64,000 bases of DNA from DASYXT01 sp035934555 (GTDB lineage: Bacteria; Verrucomicrobiota; Verrucomicrobiia; Limisphaerales; UBA8199), in contig DASYXT010000109.1 in assembly GCA_035934555.1 (NCBI GenBank), positions 8,754-72,753 of the forward strand. Direction: 5' to 3'. Of this stretch, positions 26,637-34,967 are shown one piece after another; within the stretch, counting starts at the first letter, position 1; each line of letters begins with the position of its first letter. The notes beneath the pieces are model-generated. The model was not told the origin of the DNA, made no database searches, and saw nothing but the letters and a program-made list of their open reading frames with translations. A program made the position numbers and the translations under genes.

Positions 26637-27413
26637 ATGGACCCATTCAACGACCTCGCCAAGATCATCCCTGCGGTAGTGGTTATTCTCATCCTGCTGG
26701 CGATCATCGTGCCGCAAACCATTCGCATCCTGCGCGAATACGAGCGCGGCGTGATTTTTCGGCTGGGCAAGCTGCTGGGAGCCAAAGGCCCGGGTCTGAT
26801 CATGTTGTTTCCAATCGTGGACCGGATGGTGAAGATGGACCTGCGGGTGGTGACGATCGATGTGGCCAAGCAGGAGGTGATGACCCGCGACAACGTGCCG
26901 GTGACGGTCGATGCCGTCGTCTATTTCCGGGTGATTGATCCGATCGCCGCAGTGGTTAAGGTGGAGAATTTCTGGAAGGCGACGTCGTTAATCGCACAGA
27001 CGACATTGCGGAGCGTGCTGGGGCAGGGGGAATTGGACGAACTATTGGCGCACCGGGACAAGATCAACCAGACGCTGCAGGAGATCATCGATCGGCAGAC
27101 CGACCCGTGGGGAATCAAAGTGACGTCGGTGGAGGTGAAGGATGTGGTGTTGCCGGACGGGATGAAGCGCGCCATGGCCAAGCAGGCCGAAGCCGAGCGC
27201 GAACGGCGAGCCAAAATCGTCAATGCCGAAGGCGAGTTCCAGGCGGCCGAGAAGATGGTGCAGGCGGCGGCCATGATGAGCAAGGAACCGATGGCGTTGC
27301 AGTTGCGCTTCCTGCAGACGATGCGGGAAATCTCCAGCGAACACAACACGACGACGTTCCTGCCGGTGCCGATTGATTTGTTCGGGCCGTTTCTAAAAGG
27401 GCCGGGGAAGTAA
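26637..27413 (+). CDS. Slipin (stomatin/SPFH-family membrane protein)
   Basis: A 258-aa protein with an N-terminal membrane hairpin (VVVILILLAIIVPQTIRIL) and an SPFH domain: EYERGVIFRLGKLLGAKGPG, VTIDVAKQEVMTRDNVPVTV, LRSVLGQGELDELLAHRD. The C-terminus is a coiled coil (KRAMAKQAEAERERRAKIVN). Slipins oligomerise at the membrane and are processed by the NfeD protease. It shares a transcript with nfeD and is convergent with the next gene, 9 bases away. Confidence 0.95.
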   Translation: MDPFNDLAKIIPAVVVILILLAIIVPQTIRILREYERGVIFRLGKLLGAKGPGLIMLFPIVDRMVKMDLRVVTIDVAKQEVMTRDNVPVTVDAVVYFRVIDPIAAVVKVENFWKATSLIAQTTLRSVLGQGELDELLAHRDKINQTLQEIIDRQTDPWGIKVTSVEVKDVVLPDGMKRAMAKQAEAERERRAKIVNAEGEFQAAEKMVQAAAMMSKEPMALQLRFLQTMREISSEHNTTTFLPVPIDLFGPFLKGPGK

Positions 27414-27422
27414 GGCGCGCAG

Positions 27423-28103
27423 TTAGGGACCTGGCGGGTGCGGTGCGGTGAACACGCTCTCCAGGATAACTTCTTTGGTTTTCCAGAGCAGGGCCATGGT
27501 CATGGCCAGGGGCAGCAGCACGAGCAGCACCAGCAACCAGGCGCTGCCGCGGTCCATCACCAGCAGGACCGCCTGGAAGTAGAGCGGCAGATCGGGCCGG
27601 CGTCCCAGGACGATGTAAGCGGCCCCCAGAACGGCGGTGGCGAGCAAAAGGTTCAGGTTCAGCAGCGTGTACTGGCGCGTCTCCAATCGGAGCGTCTCGT
27701 CGGGGAGCATCGCGCCCAGGCGTTTGAGCACCAGGTTCAGGCTGGCCAGGAACATCAAGCCGCCCAGGAGCATCGCCAGTTTCATGATCCAGAAAAACGA
27801 GTTGTCCGGCACGCGGTTGGACCAATACAGAAATGGGCTAAGACCGAAGTTGATCAAGGCGAGAAGCCGCGCCCAATCCAGCGCGTTGCGCCAGACGCGC
27901 TCTTGTTTTTGAAACGCGCCCAGCAACCATAGGCCATAGACCAGCAAGCCGGTGCAGGCCAGCGGTGGGAAGATGCCGAAGGTGCGGAAGGCCTCCGCCT
28001 GGGCAGTGTGAAAGCAAATTACCAAGGTCGCGGGCAAGCCCCAAAACAAGGCCGAAAGGCCGCGCACCAACCGGCCCAGCGCACGCATCAGGTCGGGGTT
28101 CAC
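27423..28103 (-). CDS. Polytopic membrane protein, unknown
   Basis: A 226-aa protein with about six hydrophobic segments (LFWGLPATLVICFHTA, ACTGLLVYGLWLLGAF, LLALINFGLSPFLYW, AMLLGGLMFLASLNLVL, LLNLNLLLATAVLGAAYIVL, WLLVLLVLLPLAMTMALLW). There are no catalytic motifs and I know no family. It starts 20 bases downstream of speA on the same strand, so it may be co-transcribed with arginine decarboxylase, but a link in function is only a guess. Confidence 0.75.
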   Translation of the reverse strand: MNPDLMRALGRLVRGLSALFWGLPATLVICFHTAQAEAFRTFGIFPPLACTGLLVYGLWLLGAFQKQERVWRNALDWARLLALINFGLSPFLYWSNRVPDNSFFWIMKLAMLLGGLMFLASLNLVLKRLGAMLPDETLRLETRQYTLLNLNLLLATAVLGAAYIVLGRRPDLPLYFQAVLLVMDRGSAWLLVLLVLLPLAMTMALLWKTKEVILESVFTAPHPPGP

Positions 28104-28123
28104 AGCGGGTGGAGACAGCGAGG

Positions 28124-30064
28124 TCAGAAACTCAGATAGGTGTATTCTTTCAAACCGCGCTCGTAATCGTCGAGCAACCGCATCGCTTCCGAGGGCTTCA
28201 TCCGGTCGGACTTAATCGCGTCATCGACCTGGGCTTTCATCTGGCGCTTGAGTTCCTTCTCATCGTATTGGACCGAATCGAGCGCCTGCACGATCGTGGT
28301 GCCCTCGATGATTTCCTCGACGTAATAGCCTGCCGGTTCGTCAGAGTCCAGGAAGACATGGACTTCGTTGACGCGGCCGAAGAGGTTGTGCAAATCGCCC
28401 ATGATATCCTGGTAGGCGCCCATCAGGAAAAAGCCCAGGTAATAGGGCTCGGGCAGGCCGTTGCCATTGGTGTGAAGGGGGTGGAGGGAAAGGGTGTCGC
28501 GGACATCGCGCAGGTCGATGAACTTGTTGACCTGGCCGTCGGAATCGCAGGTGATATCGACCAAGGTAGCCTCGCGGGTGGGCCGCTCGTGCAGGCGGCT
28601 GACCGGCATCACCGGGAATAATTGGCCCAGCGCCCAGTGGTCCAGCAGCGACTGGAACACGGAAAAGTTGCAGAGGTACTGGTCGCCGAGGCTGTCTTCC
28701 AGCAGCCGGATTTCCTCGGGCAGGTAGGCCTGGCCGCCATAGCTCTGGACCACCTCCTGGCTGATCTCCCAGTAGAGATTTTCGATTTTGGCTTTCTCGG
28801 GCAAATCCAACATGCCGAGGGTAAACATGTGCTGCGCGTCTTCCTTGCGTTCGAGCGCATCGTGGTACGCCTCCAGTTTGTTCAGCCGCGGCAGATTCTT
28901 TTTAATATCCAGCAACTCCTTCACCAGCGCGTGTTCGTTGTCGGTGTAACACAAGGAATCGCTCGTGCGGACTTTGGCGATCGCGCCGAACACCTCCACG
29001 ATGAGCACGCTGTGGTGGGCGACCACCGCACGGCCGCTTTCGCTGATAATGTCCGGATGGGCCACTTTCTCGGCGTTGCAGACATCGGCGATGTAATAGA
29101 CGATATCGTTGGCGTATTCCTGCAGGGTGTAGTTGGTGGAGCTATCGAAGGCGGAGCGGCTGCCGTCGTAATCGACTCCCAGGCCGCCGCCGACATCGAG
29201 AAATTCAATGGGGAAACCCATCTTGTGTAGTTTGGCGTAAAAGCGGGCGGCCTCCTGCACGGCACGTTTGACGATCAAAATATCCGGCACCTGCGAGCCG
29301 ATGTGAAAATGGAGCAACTTGAAGCAGTGGGCCAGGCCCTCGGCCTTGAGCATCTCGGCGGCGACGAGCAGTTCGGCGGTGGTAAGGCCGAACTTGGCGT
29401 TTTCGCCGGCGCTCTCGGCCCACTTTCCCCCGCCCTTGCTGAGCAGGCGCGCGCGCACGCCGATCAGCGGTTCGACGCCCAATTGCTTGGAAACGACGAT
29501 GATTTGTCGCAGCTCCTCGAGCTTCTCGACCACCATGATTACTTTTTTGCCCAGCTTGGTCCCCAGCAAAGCCATGCGCACAAACGCCGCGTCTTTGTAC
29601 CCATTGCACACGATGAGGCTGCCGATTTGGTTTTGCAGCGCCAGCCCGGCGAACAGCTCGGGTTTGCTGCCGACTTCCAGTCCGAAATCAAACGGCTTGC
29701 CCGCATCGAGGATTTCTTCGACGACTTCCCGCAACTGGTTGACTTTGATCGGAAAGACGCCGCGGTATTTGCCCTGGTAATTGAATTCGGCGATGGCGCT
29801 GCGGAAGGCGAGGTTGATGGACTCGACGCGATGCCGCAAAATATCCTGAAACCGAATGAGCACAGGAAATTTCAAGCCGCGAGCCTTGGCCTCTTCGATT
29901 ACATCGGTCAGGTCCACCGCCGCACCGGTATCGCGCTGGGGCTTGGCGATCACGCGCCCGGCTTCATTAATATCGAAGTAACCCGCCCCCCACCGGTGAA
30001 TATGGTACAGATTCCGAGCTTGCTGGACATCCCAGTGCGGGCTCGGCTCACTCAAGTTGCTCAT
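28124..30064 (-). CDS. speA: Biosynthetic arginine decarboxylase
   Basis: A 646-aa PLP enzyme of the SpeA family (fold III). The PLP Lys107 sits in GVFPIKVNQLREVVEE; other landmarks are FGLEVGSKPELFAGLAL, HFHIGSQVPDI, LDVGGGLGVDYDGSRSA, and the C-terminal FNFSVFQS-like segment NFSVFQSLLDHWALGQLFPV. It converts arginine to agmatine and CO2, the first step of putrescine/spermidine synthesis. The start at 30064 (MSNLSEPSPHWDVQ) is chosen over 30088 because family members begin close to the WxxxxxxxLYxIxxWG motif. Later polyamine genes are not in the window. Confidence 0.95.
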   Translation of the reverse strand: MSNLSEPSPHWDVQQARNLYHIHRWGAGYFDINEAGRVIAKPQRDTGAAVDLTDVIEEAKARGLKFPVLIRFQDILRHRVESINLAFRSAIAEFNYQGKYRGVFPIKVNQLREVVEEILDAGKPFDFGLEVGSKPELFAGLALQNQIGSLIVCNGYKDAAFVRMALLGTKLGKKVIMVVEKLEELRQIIVVSKQLGVEPLIGVRARLLSKGGGKWAESAGENAKFGLTTAELLVAAEMLKAEGLAHCFKLLHFHIGSQVPDILIVKRAVQEAARFYAKLHKMGFPIEFLDVGGGLGVDYDGSRSAFDSSTNYTLQEYANDIVYYIADVCNAEKVAHPDIISESGRAVVAHHSVLIVEVFGAIAKVRTSDSLCYTDNEHALVKELLDIKKNLPRLNKLEAYHDALERKEDAQHMFTLGMLDLPEKAKIENLYWEISQEVVQSYGGQAYLPEEIRLLEDSLGDQYLCNFSVFQSLLDHWALGQLFPVMPVSRLHERPTREATLVDITCDSDGQVNKFIDLRDVRDTLSLHPLHTNGNGLPEPYYLGFFLMGAYQDIMGDLHNLFGRVNEVHVFLDSDEPAGYYVEEIIEGTTIVQALDSVQYDEKELKRQMKAQVDDAIKSDRMKPSEAMRLLDDYERGLKEYTYLSF

Positions 30065-30283
30065 TTCGATTAGGCAATCGGACGGCACTATAAAAGGCTG
30101 ACGGAGGAATTCAATACAGGGATTGCAAAATGTTGGCAGTGTGAACAGCGTGTGAATAACTTCGGGCTACACCGAAGCCAGCGCGAGCAGCGCCCGGAAA
30201 CATGAACGAGACGGGAGATTCGCTCGACGATCCAAAGTCAGTCTGACATAGCCTCGCAGGGCCGACTGTGTTTTACTCCGCGC

Positions 30284-31045
30284 ATGTGCACTGTCCCATT
30301 GGCCAAACTAGTCCGTTACTGCGACCGGATGCTGAAGACAACGGAAGTGGAGGATTACGAAGGCGCGATCAATGGCTTGCAGGTGGAGAATCGGGGAAAG
30401 GTGAGCAGAATAGCTGCGGCGGTGGATGGAAGCCTTGCGACGGTGCGGTTGGCAGTGACTGCTCGGGCGGATTTGTTGGTGGTGCATCACGGGTTATTCT
30501 GGGGGCCGGCGCACCCCTGGACCGGCAAGCGCTACGAGTTGCTGGAGGTGTTGCTCGATGCGGACCTGGCGGTTTACAGCTCGCACCTGCCGCTGGATGT
30601 GCATCCGAAGCAGGGGAACAATGCCTTACTGTGTGCGGCGCTAGGCTTGCGCCGGCCGCGGCCTTTCTTTTTTGATCACGGGCGGTTCATTGGGTTGAAA
30701 GCGACAGCGAGCTTATCGCGGCAGGAGTTGGCAGCGCGGTTGCAGCGGGCCACCGGCGCCCAACCGCGAGTGCTCCCGGGAGGCCCCGAGGTGTGCCGGC
30801 AAATCGGGGTGGTAACGGGTGGGGCGGGCAGCGAATTGCGGAAAGCGGCAGCGGAAGGAGTGGATACGTTCGTCACCGGCGAGGGGCCCCACTGGACCTA
30901 CGCACTGGCCGAGGAACTCGGTCTCAACGTGCTGTACGGCGGGCATTATGCCACTGAGACTTTCGGGGTTAAAGCCCTGGCGGCACACCTGGCGCACCGG
31001 TTTAAGCTGAGCTGGGTGTTCCTGGACCACCCGACTGGGCTCTGA
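30284..31045 (+). CDS. Nif3-like dinuclear metal centre protein
   Basis: A 253-aa protein of the NIF3/YbgI/GTP cyclohydrolase I type 2 family. Metal ligands are visible in LLVVHHGLFWGPAHPW (His-His), YSSHLPLDVHPKQGNN (His/Asp) and LNVLYGGHYATETFGVKAL (His/Glu). ENRGKVSRIAAAVDGSLATV is the characteristic N-terminal strand. The length fits the short form with no inserted domain. Biochemical function is debated; it has been described as a metal-dependent hydrolase or a chaperone-like factor. Divergent from speA. Confidence 0.92.
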   Translation: MCTVPLAKLVRYCDRMLKTTEVEDYEGAINGLQVENRGKVSRIAAAVDGSLATVRLAVTARADLLVVHHGLFWGPAHPWTGKRYELLEVLLDADLAVYSSHLPLDVHPKQGNNALLCAALGLRRPRPFFFDHGRFIGLKATASLSRQELAARLQRATGAQPRVLPGGPEVCRQIGVVTGGAGSELRKAAAEGVDTFVTGEGPHWTYALAEELGLNVLYGGHYATETFGVKALAAHLAHRFKLSWVFLDHPTGL

Positions 31046-31113
31046 CTCAAGCGGTTGGCGGTCTTTTCGTCTCGAAATGTTCAGGGTAGAACGGGGCTTT
31101 TCTCAAAACTGAC

Positions 31114-31129
31114 TGGCACGCAGCCTGCA
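31114..31129 (+). promoter_or_regulatory. Sigma-54 (-24/-12) promoter
   Basis: TGGCACGCAGCCTGCA matches the sigma-54 pattern TGGCACG-N4-TTGCA with one mismatch. GG (31115-31116) and GC (31127-31128) are separated by exactly 10 bases, as required. Predicted transcription would start near 31139, just before a hairpin rather than a gene. No rpoN or enhancer-binding protein gene is in the window. Confidence 0.65.
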
Positions 31130-31138
31130 CATTCTCAG

Positions 31139-31284
31139 GTGTGTAGAATTCCCGTTTCTACACCCTCCTGAGTCGGGGCGGCGGTTGGACTCCAACCGCC
31201 GCCCGCTTAGCGAGAGCTGGTTTGTTGGGGTTTGGTTAGGTTGGGGGCGGCTCGGTGCGTGATGGCCCGAGCCGCCTTTTGTTT
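31139..31284 (+). ncRNA. Candidate sigma-54-dependent small RNA, about 146 nt
   Basis: The interval starts 11 bases after the -12 element and ends at an intrinsic terminator, with no reading frame inside. Hairpin 1: arms GTGTAGAA (31141-31148) and TTCTACAC (31156-31163), 7-base loop. Then an unpaired CCTCCT (31164-31169), the anti-Shine-Dalgarno sequence. Hairpin 2: perfect 14-bp arms 31176-31189 and 31191-31204, beginning GGGCGGCGG. Hairpin 3 is the terminator at 31246-31284. An exposed C/U-rich anti-SD motif between stable stems is the layout of trans-acting sRNAs that block ribosome binding sites. Alternative reading: just convergent-gene terminators. No homologue is known to me. Confidence 0.55.
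31246..31284 (+). terminator. Intrinsic terminator
   Basis: GGCGGCTCGG (31246-31255) pairs perfectly with CCGAGCCGCC (31267-31276), with an 11-base loop, and is followed by TTTTGTTT. The T-run is only on the plus strand, so it ends rightward transcription: the candidate sRNA, and any read-through from nif3 200 bases upstream. Confidence 0.85.
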
Positions 31285-31327
31285 GGCAAAGTGCACAGGG
31301 ATTGAGGCTGCGGACTCCTGGCGCAAG

Positions 31328-32080
31328 TTAATAGCGATGGGAGGGTTCGCCGGCGACCCCACTCTCGCTTTGCAAGAACCCCGCATCGATTCGCGCCGGG
31401 TCAAGACTCCAACGCGCCGCCAGCAGCGGCACCTTATCGACATTCAAAGCCACAGGCTCGGGTTGATTAAAAGAAATCCGCTCCGCGGCTTCAGTATAAC
31501 CGAAACACTTGAGATCCAGTTCACGCTCCGCCGCGGTCAGGGCACCCTGGTTCCAAACGGTCCGTCCGGCCCAGGCATACGCGCGGACAATTTTCCCTCC
31601 ATCGGCCTTCACCCAGGCATGATGATGCAGAATCCGGCTGGCAGAAAAGAACTGCACCTGGCCCAACTTGCGGCTCAACTCAAGCACGAACCGGAAACAA
31701 ACATCTACCTCATCCCCTGGCTCGGGCAAGTTAGAGCCCATCACCAGCACCCAACCTTTGACGGGCGGCGCGAGGAAGAGTTTTTCATCACCCGCCAGAG
31801 CCTCGATCCACGAACACGGTTTGGCGTGTTGCAACCCTAAGGCCGCCTGCACCGCCAGCAGGTTGCGGCTGCGCACCGCGATCCAGCACGGCGGGCGCCG
31901 AAACACACAGGCCCGCTCAAACGCCGGCGAAGCCGCGATCGAAGAACGAGCCGCACGGATAAGCGGAGGCCCTTTGCGCTTCGCCCGTCGCACGACTAAA
32001 ACCACTATCCCGACGCCGATGCTAGCCGCAACGCTGAACAGCAGTAACAGCAAAGCCGGCATTAAATCCCAAGCATTCAT
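31328..32080 (-). CDS. Membrane-anchored protein of unknown function
   Basis: A 250-aa protein with one N-terminal membrane helix (ALLLLLFSVAASIGVGIVVLVV) followed by a basic stop-transfer, then a soluble domain of about 200 residues with conserved-looking blocks (FERACVFRRPPCWIAVRS, VKGWVLVMGSNLPEPGDEV, FGYTEAAERISFNQPEPVA). I do not recognise the family. The single-helix topology suggests that the soluble part faces the cytoplasm, because the basic cluster follows the helix. It ends 44 bases from the terminator above, convergent with nif3. Confidence 0.7.
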   Translation of the reverse strand: MNAWDLMPALLLLLFSVAASIGVGIVVLVVRRAKRKGPPLIRAARSSIAASPAFERACVFRRPPCWIAVRSRNLLAVQAALGLQHAKPCSWIEALAGDEKLFLAPPVKGWVLVMGSNLPEPGDEVDVCFRFVLELSRKLGQVQFFSASRILHHHAWVKADGGKIVRAYAWAGRTVWNQGALTAAERELDLKCFGYTEAAERISFNQPEPVALNVDKVPLLAARWSLDPARIDAGFLQSESGVAGEPSHRY

Positions 32081-32323
32081 TCACCCTCAGTTAAACTTAC
32101 GCACCTCAGTAGGTCCTTCAATGGGGAATTTCACCGCATTTTTACCTATACCCCGGACAAGTTGCGCGCACCGCGCCGGAGGGACTGGCAAGCGCTGTGG
32201 TGCAAGGGAATTGAAAACCAAACGCCGGTCTTTACCAGCGGCTAGCGCTGCGGTCCGGGAATCACGCAGTGCGGGAATGGTGGACAGCGGGCCCGGGGGC
32301 AGTAGCGCTCCCCGCCCCGCCGG

Positions 32324-34072
32324 TTACATCTGCTCAATCACCTCGATGCCGAGCACGCCCAGGCCCTGGCTCAGCACCCGCGCAGTTAGCTCGCACAGGA
32401 CGAGCCGGCTCGCGCGCTGCGCCGGCTCGGCCTTCAACACCGGGCAGTTTTCGTAAAAAGCCGTGAAATGCCCGGCCAGCTCGTAAAGGTAATTGCACAG
32501 CAGATTCGGCCGGTAATCCTCCGCGACCATTTCGAGGACGAATCCGAAATTCAGCAGATGGCGCGCGAGCGCCAGCTCCTGGACCGCCTCGAGCTGCACC
32601 GGAGCTTGTTCTCCCGCCTTTGGTGCTTCGCCGACTTGGCCTTTGCGGAAAATGCTGCGAATTCGCGCATACGCATACTGCAAATAGGGCGCGGTATTGC
32701 CGTTGAGCGCCAGCATCTTGTCCCAACTAAACACGTAATCGCTCTGCCGATTCGGCAGCAGGTCCGCATATTTCACCGCACCCAAACCGATCACCCGGGC
32801 GATGTTGCGCCGCTCGGGCTCCGGCAGCTCCGGGCTCTTTTCCGTCACCACTTTCAGCGCGCGTTCTTCAGCCTCGTTGAGCAGGTCCGACAACTTCACC
32901 GTCTCACCGGTGCGCGTCTTGAACGGCTTGCCGTCCTCGCCGAGGATCGACCCAAACCAGACGTGGGCGAGTTTGACCTTCGCTTCGGGATGCCAGCGCT
33001 GAAACGCCGCGAACAGTTGCTGGAAATGGAGCTGCTGCCGGCCATCGGTCACATAGAGAATCTCGTCGGGATGCCACGTCTCGAGCCGGTACGCCAGTGT
33101 CGCCAGGTCGGTGGTCGTGTAGTTGAAGCCGCCATCGCTCTTTTGAATCAGCGCCGGTGTGGCCTTGAGCTGAGGATGGTCTTCGAAAAAAATCGCCAGC
33201 GCGCCTTCGCTTTCCCGCGCAATTCCTTTCTCGCGCAACTCTTGCGCGAGGGGTTGCAAACGCGAGTTGTAAAAACTCTCCCCGAGTGTCTGCTCGAAGC
33301 GCACACCGAGCCGGCCGTAGATTTCGTCAAATTGCTTCTGCGATAGCGCAATCATCTCCCGCCACAGCCGCAAATTCTCCGGGTCGCCCCGCTGCAATTT
33401 GACCAACTCCTGCCGGGCCGCCTCCAGGACGGCCGGGTCGCGTTCGCTCGCCGCATTGGTTTCCTTATACAACCGCTCCATCTCGCTAATCGGGTCGGCT
33501 TGCAACGCTGCCGCGTTCAGCCGCGTTTTCCAACCCACCAGCAGTTTGCCAAACTGCGTGCCCCAATCCCCCAAATGATTATCCGTCACCACGCGGTGTC
33601 CCAATAATCGCAGCACCCGCGCCAGCGAATCGCCCAGGATGGTCGAACGGATATGACCGACGTGCATCGGCTTGGCGACATTGGGGGAGCTGAAATCCAC
33701 CACCACGGTCCGGGGCTGCGCCGCCTTTTCGAAGAAGAGATGCGCGCCTGCCGCCGCCGCTGCGAGCGTCGCTGCCATCGCCGCGCGCTTCAGGCGAAAG
33801 TTCAAAAAACCGGCCCCGGCGATCTCCACCGGCTCACACCACTGCCCCACGTCGAGGCGAGCGAGAACCTGTGCCGCCAATTCCCGCGGGTTTATCTTGC
33901 GCGACTTGGCCAGGCTAATCAGCGCATTGGTCTGGTAATCGCCGAACTTCGGCTCGGGACACGGCCGCACCTGAACTGCTGCAAGGTTGGCATCCGGCAG
34001 AACGGCCTTAACGGCATTCTGCAGGGCCAGCTCTATGGCTTTAGCAGGCAACACAACCAATGAATTTAGCAT
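32324..34072 (-). CDS. argS: Arginyl-tRNA synthetase
   Basis: A 582-aa class I synthetase. The HIGH motif is HVGH (137-140) within FSSPNVAKPMHVGHIRSTIL, followed by NHLGDWGTQFGKLL; the N-terminal Arg-specific tRNA D-loop domain (about 1-110, PEPKFGDYQTNALI) and the C-terminal DALR anticodon-binding domain (SLxRHLLxF-type LARHLLNFGFVLEMV, ending LGVLGIEVIEQM) are present. It charges tRNA-Arg. Length is typical. A REP-like palindrome lies directly upstream. Confidence 0.97.
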   Translation of the reverse strand: MLNSLVVLPAKAIELALQNAVKAVLPDANLAAVQVRPCPEPKFGDYQTNALISLAKSRKINPRELAAQVLARLDVGQWCEPVEIAGAGFLNFRLKRAAMAATLAAAAAGAHLFFEKAAQPRTVVVDFSSPNVAKPMHVGHIRSTILGDSLARVLRLLGHRVVTDNHLGDWGTQFGKLLVGWKTRLNAAALQADPISEMERLYKETNAASERDPAVLEAARQELVKLQRGDPENLRLWREMIALSQKQFDEIYGRLGVRFEQTLGESFYNSRLQPLAQELREKGIARESEGALAIFFEDHPQLKATPALIQKSDGGFNYTTTDLATLAYRLETWHPDEILYVTDGRQQLHFQQLFAAFQRWHPEAKVKLAHVWFGSILGEDGKPFKTRTGETVKLSDLLNEAEERALKVVTEKSPELPEPERRNIARVIGLGAVKYADLLPNRQSDYVFSWDKMLALNGNTAPYLQYAYARIRSIFRKGQVGEAPKAGEQAPVQLEAVQELALARHLLNFGFVLEMVAEDYRPNLLCNYLYELAGHFTAFYENCPVLKAEPAQRASRLVLCELTARVLSQGLGVLGIEVIEQM

Positions 34073-34122
34073 GATGATCCAATCGGGCGCGCCGACTTTG
34101 CTGCGGGGTTCTAATCACGGCG

Positions 34123-34255
34123 AAAGCGCCAGAGGGCTGGCGCAGTCCAAAAGCTGGCGCACGCGCGCAGGCATCCTGGTTCGCTGCAGCGTCCTGGTTC
34201 GCGCAGCGTCCTGGTTCGCGCAGCGTCTTGGACTGCGCCAGCCCTCTGGCGCTTT
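34123..34255. repeat. REP-like perfect 28-bp inverted repeat with internal triplicate
   Basis: Arms 34123-34150 and 34228-34255 are perfectly complementary over 28 bases (core CCAGAGGGCTGGCGCAGTCC). The 77-base loop region carries three direct units, CCTGGTTCGCTGCAGCGT at 34175-34192 and CCTGGTTCGCGCAGCGT at 34193-34209 and 34210-34226. The core is related to the repeat at 6660-6736. It lies between argS and ptsN, both minus-strand. It could extrude as a cruciform or act as a REPIN-type mobile palindrome. Confidence 0.88.
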
Positions 34256-34300
34256 TGGACGTGGCAGCGCCGCCGTGGCGGGGCAGCATCAGCCTCCCGT

Positions 34301-34765
34301 TCACCGTTTTCCCTGGTCCCGAATGATCTGGAGCATCGCCTCGGCGGTGGGCGCTTTTTCGAGCGCCTGGCGGAAATCCGCGCGATGAAGCAGCTTGGCG
34401 ATATTCGCCAACGTATGAAGATGTTTCTGGAACTGCCCTTGGGGGACGAGGAACAGCATTACCAAATTAACCGGCTGATTATCGAGTGCGTCGAAATTGA
34501 CGCCTTTGCTTGACCGGCCCAGCGCGCCCACCACCTCAAAAATCAGGTCTGTCGAGGCGTGTGGAATCCCGATGCCAAACCCGATCCCGGTGCTCATCGA
34601 TGACTCCCGCTTCTTAACCACCGCGGCAATCGCGTCCTGATGTTCGGGCTTGATCCGGCCCGTCGCCACCAGATTCTGGATCAGCTCGTCAATCGCTTCC
34701 CAGCGATTGCTCGCTTGCAGCTCCGTCAGGATTTGCTCTTTACTGAGAATATCGCCCAATTCCAT
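34301..34765 (-). CDS. ptsN: PTS IIA component, PtsN (EIIA-Ntr) type
   Basis: A 154-aa protein with the EIIA-Ntr/fructose fold: LSKEQILTELQASNRWEAI, the phospho-acceptor His69 in GFGIGIPHASTDLI, LVMLFLVPQGQFQKHLHTLA and LLHRADFRQALEKAPTAE. PtsN takes phosphate from NPr and usually acts as a regulator (potassium, nitrogen or sigma-54 linked functions) rather than in transport. No transporter subunits are nearby, which supports a regulatory role. The sigma-54 promoter 3 kb away is a suggestive but unproven link. Confidence 0.93.
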   Translation of the reverse strand: MELGDILSKEQILTELQASNRWEAIDELIQNLVATGRIKPEHQDAIAAVVKKRESSMSTGIGFGIGIPHASTDLIFEVVGALGRSSKGVNFDALDNQPVNLVMLFLVPQGQFQKHLHTLANIAKLLHRADFRQALEKAPTAEAMLQIIRDQGKR

Positions 34766-34967
34766 AACGTCGGAACGTTTCGCGCGCTGGCATTTCGCCT
34801 GAACGCCTGACGTAATTCAAGCTAATTCACCAAGACCAATTTTCGCCTCATGAATGCCGGAACTGGCCACACCGCCTCAGTGGTTTGCTGTGGGCGCGAG
34901 AGGCAGGGAGTGGTCGCGAGCCGAGCCCCAGGTGCGGTTGGGCTCGGGCTCCATCAGAATTCGCCGC

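Noticed and set aside
31141..31204. Two hairpins read simply as bidirectional terminators of convergent genes
   Set aside because: Neither has a T-run; together with the sigma-54 site and the later terminator they fit an RNA better, though the simpler reading is kept as the alternative.
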